Assembly: GCA_963835085.1 (NCBI GenBank)
Contig: CAWIED010000001.1
Span: 2,108,001 to 2,172,000 of the forward strand
DNA length: 64,000 nucleotides
Origin: JBDIAG01 sp963835085
Lineage (GTDB): Bacteria > Actinomycetota > Actinomycetes > Actinomycetales > CAWJMD01
Direction of reading: 5' to 3'
This document shows, one piece after another, positions 60,257 through 64,000 of this stretch. A program made the position numbers and the translations under genes. Position 1 is the first letter of the stretch. Each line of letters starts with the position of its first letter. The notes beneath the pieces are model-generated. The model worked only from the letters and a program-made list of their open reading frames with translations, had not been told where the DNA came from and did no database searches.

Positions 60257-60886
60257 TCAGGCCTTCTTGGCCGTGCGCTTGGTCGCCGTCTTCGCCGGGG
60301 TGGCCTTGGCGGTCGTCGCGCGTGACACCGTCTTGCGCGCCGGCGCCGGGGCTGCCGCGGTCTTGGTGACGGTCTTGCGAGCAGGTACGGCCTTGGTGGC
60401 CGTCGTCTTGGAAGCGGCAGCTTTGGCGGCAGTGGTCTTGGAGGCTGTGGTCTTCGTGGCCGGCGCCTTCGTGGCCGTGGCCTTCTTGGCGGCGGTGGCC
60501 GCGCCGACGCTCTTCTTGGCCGGGGCCTTCTTGGCGACCGTTGCAGCCGCCGCGCCCAGACCACGCGAGGTGACGGCGACCCCGCCCGAGTTAGCCACCG
60601 AGGGCATGCTGCGCGGAGCGGCCACGTAGGTCTTGAAGGCGGTTCCCGGCTTGAACTTGGGCACCGTGGTCTTCTTGATTTTGACCGGCGTGCCAGTACG
60701 CGGGTTACGCCCGGTACGAGCCGCGCGGGCCACCCGCTCGAAGGTGCCGAATCCGCTGATCGCCACCCGCTCGCCCTTGGCAACAGAACGAACGATGGTG
60801 TCGATGACTGCCTCGACAGCGTCAGTGGCGGTCTTTCGATTGCCGAGCCTGACTTCCAGAGCCTCGACCAACTCTGCCTTGTTCAC
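60257..60886 (-). CDS. hupB: HU DNA-binding protein with Lys/Ala-rich tail
   Basis: The 209-residue nucleoid protein has an HU domain (1-90: NKAELVEALEVRLGNRKTA, SGFGTFERVARAARTGRNP) that bends DNA. A long C-terminal tail of KKAPAKK, TKTTASK and AAK repeats resembles histone H1, as in mycobacterial HupB. GTG 60886 is preceded by GGAGG at 5 nt. The tail is low-complexity and may differ among strains. Confidence 0.95.
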   Translation of the reverse strand: MNKAELVEALEVRLGNRKTATDAVEAVIDTIVRSVAKGERVAISGFGTFERVARAARTGRNPRTGTPVKIKKTTVPKFKPGTAFKTYVAAPRSMPSVANSGGVAVTSRGLGAAAATVAKKAPAKKSVGAATAAKKATATKAPATKTTASKTTAAKAAASKTTATKAVPARKTVTKTAAAPAPARKTVSRATTAKATPAKTATKRTAKKA

Positions 60887-61226
60887 AACTGCCTCCGGGA
60901 ATCCTGGTCGACATAGTCGCCGACAATGCAGAAGGTATGGCAAGGATCACGTTGCGTCTACCACCCAACGCCTCGCGACACGTTGTGTCGCAGGCGAGTT
61001 CCCCGGTTCACGCGCGTTCCCGCTGGCCCGCAGGCTGTTTCGTATCCCGTTGACGAGTTCCGTTGGCGAGCGTTGCGACTCGATTCCCACGCTCCGAATC
61101 AGTCGAGGATGACAACGAAACCACCTGTGCCCGAACGGACTTCGCTCAACCGCAATTATCCTGAGCGATTCACGGCAGAGCGAGGACCGTCCGGACCAGT
61201 GGATCGTCAATCCACGTGTGGCCGGT
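60887..61226. other. Non-coding gap between leuD and hupB
   Basis: This 340-bp gap should hold the hupB promoter; TTGCCA near 60944-60939 on the minus strand is a weak -35 candidate. A small hairpin GTGGAT-N5-ATCCAC (61199-61215) follows the leuD stop and could help terminate. Nothing else is recognised. Confidence 0.4.
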
Positions 61227-61823
61227 TCACGACCCGATCGTCGTGGTTGGCAAATAACGCGGACGACTTTGTTCGAAGGTGGAGATCTGCTCGTGCTTGG
61301 CAAGGGTCAGATCGATGTCGTCAAGGCCTTCCATGAGCCGCCAACGGGTGTAGTCGTCGATTGTCAACGGCGCAGTGATGTCGGCACAGCGCACCTGACG
61401 CTGGGCAAGATCGACGGTCACCTCAGTGCCCGGAGCATTCTCGAGCACCTTCCAGATGAGCTCGATGTCGTCCTGCCGCAATTGCCCGGCCACCAGACCC
61501 TGCTTGCCGGAGTTACCTCGGAAGATGTCGGCGAATCGAGAAGAGAGCACGGCCTTGAAGCCGTAATCCTTCAAGGCCCACACGGCGTGCTCGCGCGATG
61601 AGCCGGTACCGAAGTCGGGGCCGGCTACAAGCACCGATCCGGAGCTGAAGACGACATCGTTCAGCACGAATTCGGGGTCGCGCCGCCAGGCCGCGAACAG
61701 TGCGTCCTCGAAGCCCGTGCGCGTCACCTGCTTGAGGTAGACAGCGGGGATGATCTGGTCGGTGTCGACGTTGCTGCGACGCAGCGGCACACCGACTCCG
61801 GTGTGCGAGGTGAACTTCTCCAT
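61227..61823 (-). CDS. leuD: 3-isopropylmalate dehydratase small subunit
   Basis: LeuD pairs with LeuC to convert 2- to 3-isopropylmalate in leucine synthesis. The 198-residue swivel-domain protein starts MEKFTSHTGVGVPLRRSNVD and contains the substrate-binding TGSSREHAVWALKDYGFKAV (about 75-95). ATG with GGAG 6-7 nt upstream; it lies 59 bp after leuC, so the two form one transcript. Confidence 0.96.
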   Translation of the reverse strand: MEKFTSHTGVGVPLRRSNVDTDQIIPAVYLKQVTRTGFEDALFAAWRRDPEFVLNDVVFSSGSVLVAGPDFGTGSSREHAVWALKDYGFKAVLSSRFADIFRGNSGKQGLVAGQLRQDDIELIWKVLENAPGTEVTVDLAQRQVRCADITAPLTIDDYTRWRLMEGLDDIDLTLAKHEQISTFEQSRPRYLPTTTIGS

Positions 61824-61882
61824 GATGGCTCCTGGGTGTGAGAACGACGGCTGACGCGGTGGGGGCGAGGCGAACTCGCCGC

Positions 61883-63310
61883 TCAGCTCACGGGCTCGAG
61901 GTCGGACGGCGCCGACAGCGTGCCCCGAACGGCGGTGGCCGCGGCCACCGCCGGGCTGACGAGATGCGTACGTCCCCCCGGGCCCTGCCGGCCCTCAAAG
62001 TTGCGGTTGGACGTGGAGGCGCTGCGCTCTCCCGGCGTGAGCTTGTCGGGGTTCATGGCCAGGCACATCGAACAGCCGGCATTGCGCCACTCGGCACCGA
62101 ACTCGGTGAAGATCTTGTCGAGTCCCTCGTCCTCTGCCTGCATTCGCACTCGGTGTGAGCCAGGCACCACGAGAACGCGCACCGAATCGGCCTTGTGCCG
62201 GCCCTTGACCACGTCGGCGACCGTACGCAGGTCTTCGATCCGGCCGTTCGTGCACGAGCCGATGAAGACTGTGTCGACCTTGATCTCCTTGAGCGGCGTA
62301 CCCGCCGTGAGATCCATGTATTCGAGCGCGCGCTGAGCCGCCCGCCGCTCCGATTCCTCGACGATATCGGCGGGGTCGGGAACCGACTCGGTGAGCGGCA
62401 GACCCTGACCCGGATTGGTGCCCCAGGTGACGAAAGGCTCCAGATTGTCGCCGTCGATGATCACCTCGTGGTCGAACTCGGCCCCATCATCGGTGCGCAG
62501 CTGCTTCCAGGCTTCGACCGCCGCATCCCACTGCTCGCCCTTGGGAGCGTGCGGGCGCCCGGCCAGATAGTCGAAGGTCGTCTGATCGGGCGCGATCATT
62601 CCCGCGCGGGCACCAGCCTCGATCGACATGTTGCAGATCGTCATGCGACCTTCCATCGAGAGCTTCTCGATGGCTTCGCCACGGTATTCCAGAACATAGC
62701 CCTGGCCACCGCCGGTGCCGATCTTGGCAATGACCGCGAGAATGATGTCTTTGGCGCTGACGCCCGGCTTCAAGGTGCCGGTGATCGTCACGGCCATCGT
62801 GCGGAAAGGCTGCAGGGGCAGCGTCTGGGTGGCCAGCACATGCTCCACTTCCGACGTGCCGATGCCGAACGCGAGCGCCCCGAACGCACCGTGGGTAGAA
62901 GTGTGCGAGTCGCCGCAGACCACCGTCATACCCGGCTGGGTCAGACCCAGCTGCGGGCCCACAACGTGGACGATGCCCTGCTCCACGTCGCCCAGCGAAT
63001 GCAGCCGGACGCCGAACTCCGCGCAGTTGCTGCGCAGGGTGTCGACCTGGGTGCGCGACGTCTCGTCCGCGATCGGCAGGTGGATGTTCTGGGTCGGGGT
63101 GTTGTGGTCTTCGGTGGCGATCGTCAGGTCAGGACGACGCACCGGCCGGCCCGCGAGCCGCAAGCCCTCGAAGGCCTGCGGGCTGGTCACCTCGTGCACT
63201 AGATGCAGGTCGATGTAGAGCAGATCCGGCTCACCGTCGGTGCCCTTCGCGACCTGGTGCGCTGCCCAGACCTTCTCGGCCAGGGTGCGCGGGGTGGTAG
63301 CGGTGCTCAT
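61883..63310 (-). CDS. leuC: 3-isopropylmalate dehydratase large subunit
   Basis: This 475-residue aconitase-family protein has the [4Fe-4S] cysteines in FIGSCTNGR and NAGCSMCLAMNPD and the VCGDSHTSTHGAFGALAFG block (about 132-150). ATG 63310 has AAGGAG 7 nt upstream; the longer frame to 63523 runs under the divergent regulator gene. The divergent NdgR-type gene and the inverted repeat between them point to IclR-type control. Confidence 0.96.
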   Translation of the reverse strand: MSTATTPRTLAEKVWAAHQVAKGTDGEPDLLYIDLHLVHEVTSPQAFEGLRLAGRPVRRPDLTIATEDHNTPTQNIHLPIADETSRTQVDTLRSNCAEFGVRLHSLGDVEQGIVHVVGPQLGLTQPGMTVVCGDSHTSTHGAFGALAFGIGTSEVEHVLATQTLPLQPFRTMAVTITGTLKPGVSAKDIILAVIAKIGTGGGQGYVLEYRGEAIEKLSMEGRMTICNMSIEAGARAGMIAPDQTTFDYLAGRPHAPKGEQWDAAVEAWKQLRTDDGAEFDHEVIIDGDNLEPFVTWGTNPGQGLPLTESVPDPADIVEESERRAAQRALEYMDLTAGTPLKEIKVDTVFIGSCTNGRIEDLRTVADVVKGRHKADSVRVLVVPGSHRVRMQAEDEGLDKIFTEFGAEWRNAGCSMCLAMNPDKLTPGERSASTSNRNFEGRQGPGGRTHLVSPAVAAATAVRGTLSAPSDLEPVS

Positions 63311-63355
63311 GGTGCGGCTCCTTGCTGACGGGCGACTCGTTACTTCAGACGGGCG

Positions 63356-63379
63356 GTCTCGAACGGGCTGACTCGAGAC
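63356..63379. promoter_or_regulatory. Inverted repeat between leuC and ndgR
   Basis: GTCTCGA (63356-63362) and TCGAGAC (63373-63379) are separated by 10 bp in the 128-bp divergent region. This is a candidate operator for the adjacent IclR-type regulator, 46 bp upstream of leuC. Confidence 0.5.
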
Positions 63380-63438
63380 AGACGGCTCATGCTCGTGGCG
63401 TGCTTGCGTCTCAATAGATAAGACGACAGTATCGCTAC

Positions 63439-64000
63439 ATGGACAAGGGTAGCGGAGTCGGCGTCCTCGACAAGGCCGCGGTGGTGCTGGCCGCAGTAGA
63501 GCCCGGGCCGGCCACGCTGGCACAGCTCGTGGCGATCACCGGCCTCGCCCGCCCCACCGTGCACCGGCTGGCCGTTGCACTGGAGCATCACCGGCTGTTG
63601 GGCCGCGATCTGCAGGGCCGCTTCGTGCTCGGCCCTCGGCTAGGCGAGCTGGCCTCCGCAGCCGGCGAAGACAGGCTGCTGGCCGCTGCCGGGCCGGTGC
63701 TGACCGCCCTTCGAGACCAGACCGGGGAGAGCGCGCAGCTCTATCGCCGGCAGGGCAACTCGCGAGTGTGCGTGGCCGCCGCAGAACGCCCGGTGGGTTT
63801 GCGCGACTCCATCCCCATCGGCTCGGCCCTCACCATGCTTGCGGGCTCGGCGGCCCAGGTGCTGCTGGCCTGGGAAGACCCCGACCGGCTGCACCGGGGC
63901 CTGCAGGGTGCGCGCTTCAACGCCACAGCCTTGTCGGGGGTGCGCCGACGCGGATGGGCCCAAAGCCTCGGCGAACGGGAAGCCGGTGTCGCGAGTGTGT
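63439..64000 (+). CDS. ndgR: IclR-family regulator NdgR, N-terminal part
   Basis: The gene runs off the right edge; 187 residues are visible. The winged helix is GPATLAQLVAITGLARPTVHR (region about 22-42), followed by GRFVLGPRLGELA and an effector domain with GESAQLYRRQGNS and GLQGARFNATALSGVRRRGW. NdgR/AreB proteins of actinomycetes regulate leuCD and other amino acid genes and lie divergent from leuCD, exactly as here. ATG 63439 is supported by the family start; a -10-like CAGTAT ends 6 nt before it, so the mRNA may be leaderless. Confidence 0.92.
   Translation, partial: MDKGSGVGVLDKAAVVLAAVEPGPATLAQLVAITGLARPTVHRLAVALEHHRLLGRDLQGRFVLGPRLGELASAAGEDRLLAAAGPVLTALRDQTGESAQLYRRQGNSRVCVAAAERPVGLRDSIPIGSALTMLAGSAAQVLLAWEDPDRLHRGLQGARFNATALSGVRRRGWAQSLGEREAGVASV

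Noticed and set aside
1..64000. CRISPR arrays, insertion sequences, prophage genes, rRNA and tRNA genes
   Set aside because: None was recognised; the repeats found are palindromic or tandem without spacers, and no transposase or integrase motif occurs.

Overview
The window is high-GC chromosomal DNA from an actinobacterium (Actinomycetes). The evidence is the gene content and order: rpsP-khpA-rimM-trmD-rplS-lepB-rnhB-DUF2469, amtB-glnK-glnD, rpmB-fakA-recG-rsmD-coaD-DUF177-rpmF-rnc-mutM, and thiL/DUF3515/ddl/gpsA/plsC/cofC/murA/hupB/leuD/leuC next to a divergent NdgR-type IclR gene. An HU protein with a long Lys/Ala tail, coenzyme F420 genes, a probable 10-methyl fatty acid locus and many GTG or leaderless starts agree. 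I cannot place it more precisely. No rRNA, tRNA, IS element, prophage or CRISPR array was recognised.

Nearly all core genes lie on the minus strand and form a conserved backbone for translation and ribosome maturation, protein targeting (ffh, ftsY, lepB), chromosome structure and repair (smc, recG, mutM, rnc, rnhB, hupB), nitrogen sensing, cofactors, cell wall and leucine synthesis. Plus-strand accessory blocks interrupt it: (a) 11.6-16.2 kb, a flavoprotein and a CFA-type methyltransferase for mid-chain methylated fatty acids, followed by a MarR regulator and an MFS transporter; (b) 21.4-23.1 kb, an aldo/keto reductase and a DDAH-like hydrolase, beside a minus-strand PPOX protein; (c) 28.9-37.8 kb, cydABDC (cydC frameshifted), an AraC regulator divergent from a VOC protein, and endonuclease IV. 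Further additions are a VapBC pair with a degenerate ParD-like antitoxin (38.3-39.2 kb), a DUF3515 lipoprotein, a Bcr/CflA transporter and a flavin-reductase-like protein (50.3-52.7 kb), and a cystathionine gamma-synthase-like gene (54.1-55.4 kb).

Regulation visible in the sequence includes a GlnR-type box upstream of amtB-glnK-glnD, a shared CTATG-type palindrome upstream of both the fatty-acid methylation pair and marR, an inverted repeat between leuC and ndgR, and a palindrome at the -10 of the ParD-like gene. About ten genes carry a TANNNT box 6-9 nt before a start codon that lacks a Shine-Dalgarno, which suggests leaderless mRNAs.

The least explained features are intergenic. There is a family of five 41-bp palindromes (18-5-18) with covarying stems, four of them between convergent genes. 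Two of these sit inside a roughly 275-bp dispersed repeat. There is also a 51-bp near-perfect palindrome between an MFS gene and glnD, and a pair of related roughly 90-bp inverted-repeat elements with different stems upstream of rsmD. Inside genes, the notable oddities are a 5 x 24-bp tandem repeat in the SMC hinge, a TrmD-GNAT fusion, and a CofC with an extra OB/cold-shock-like tail.
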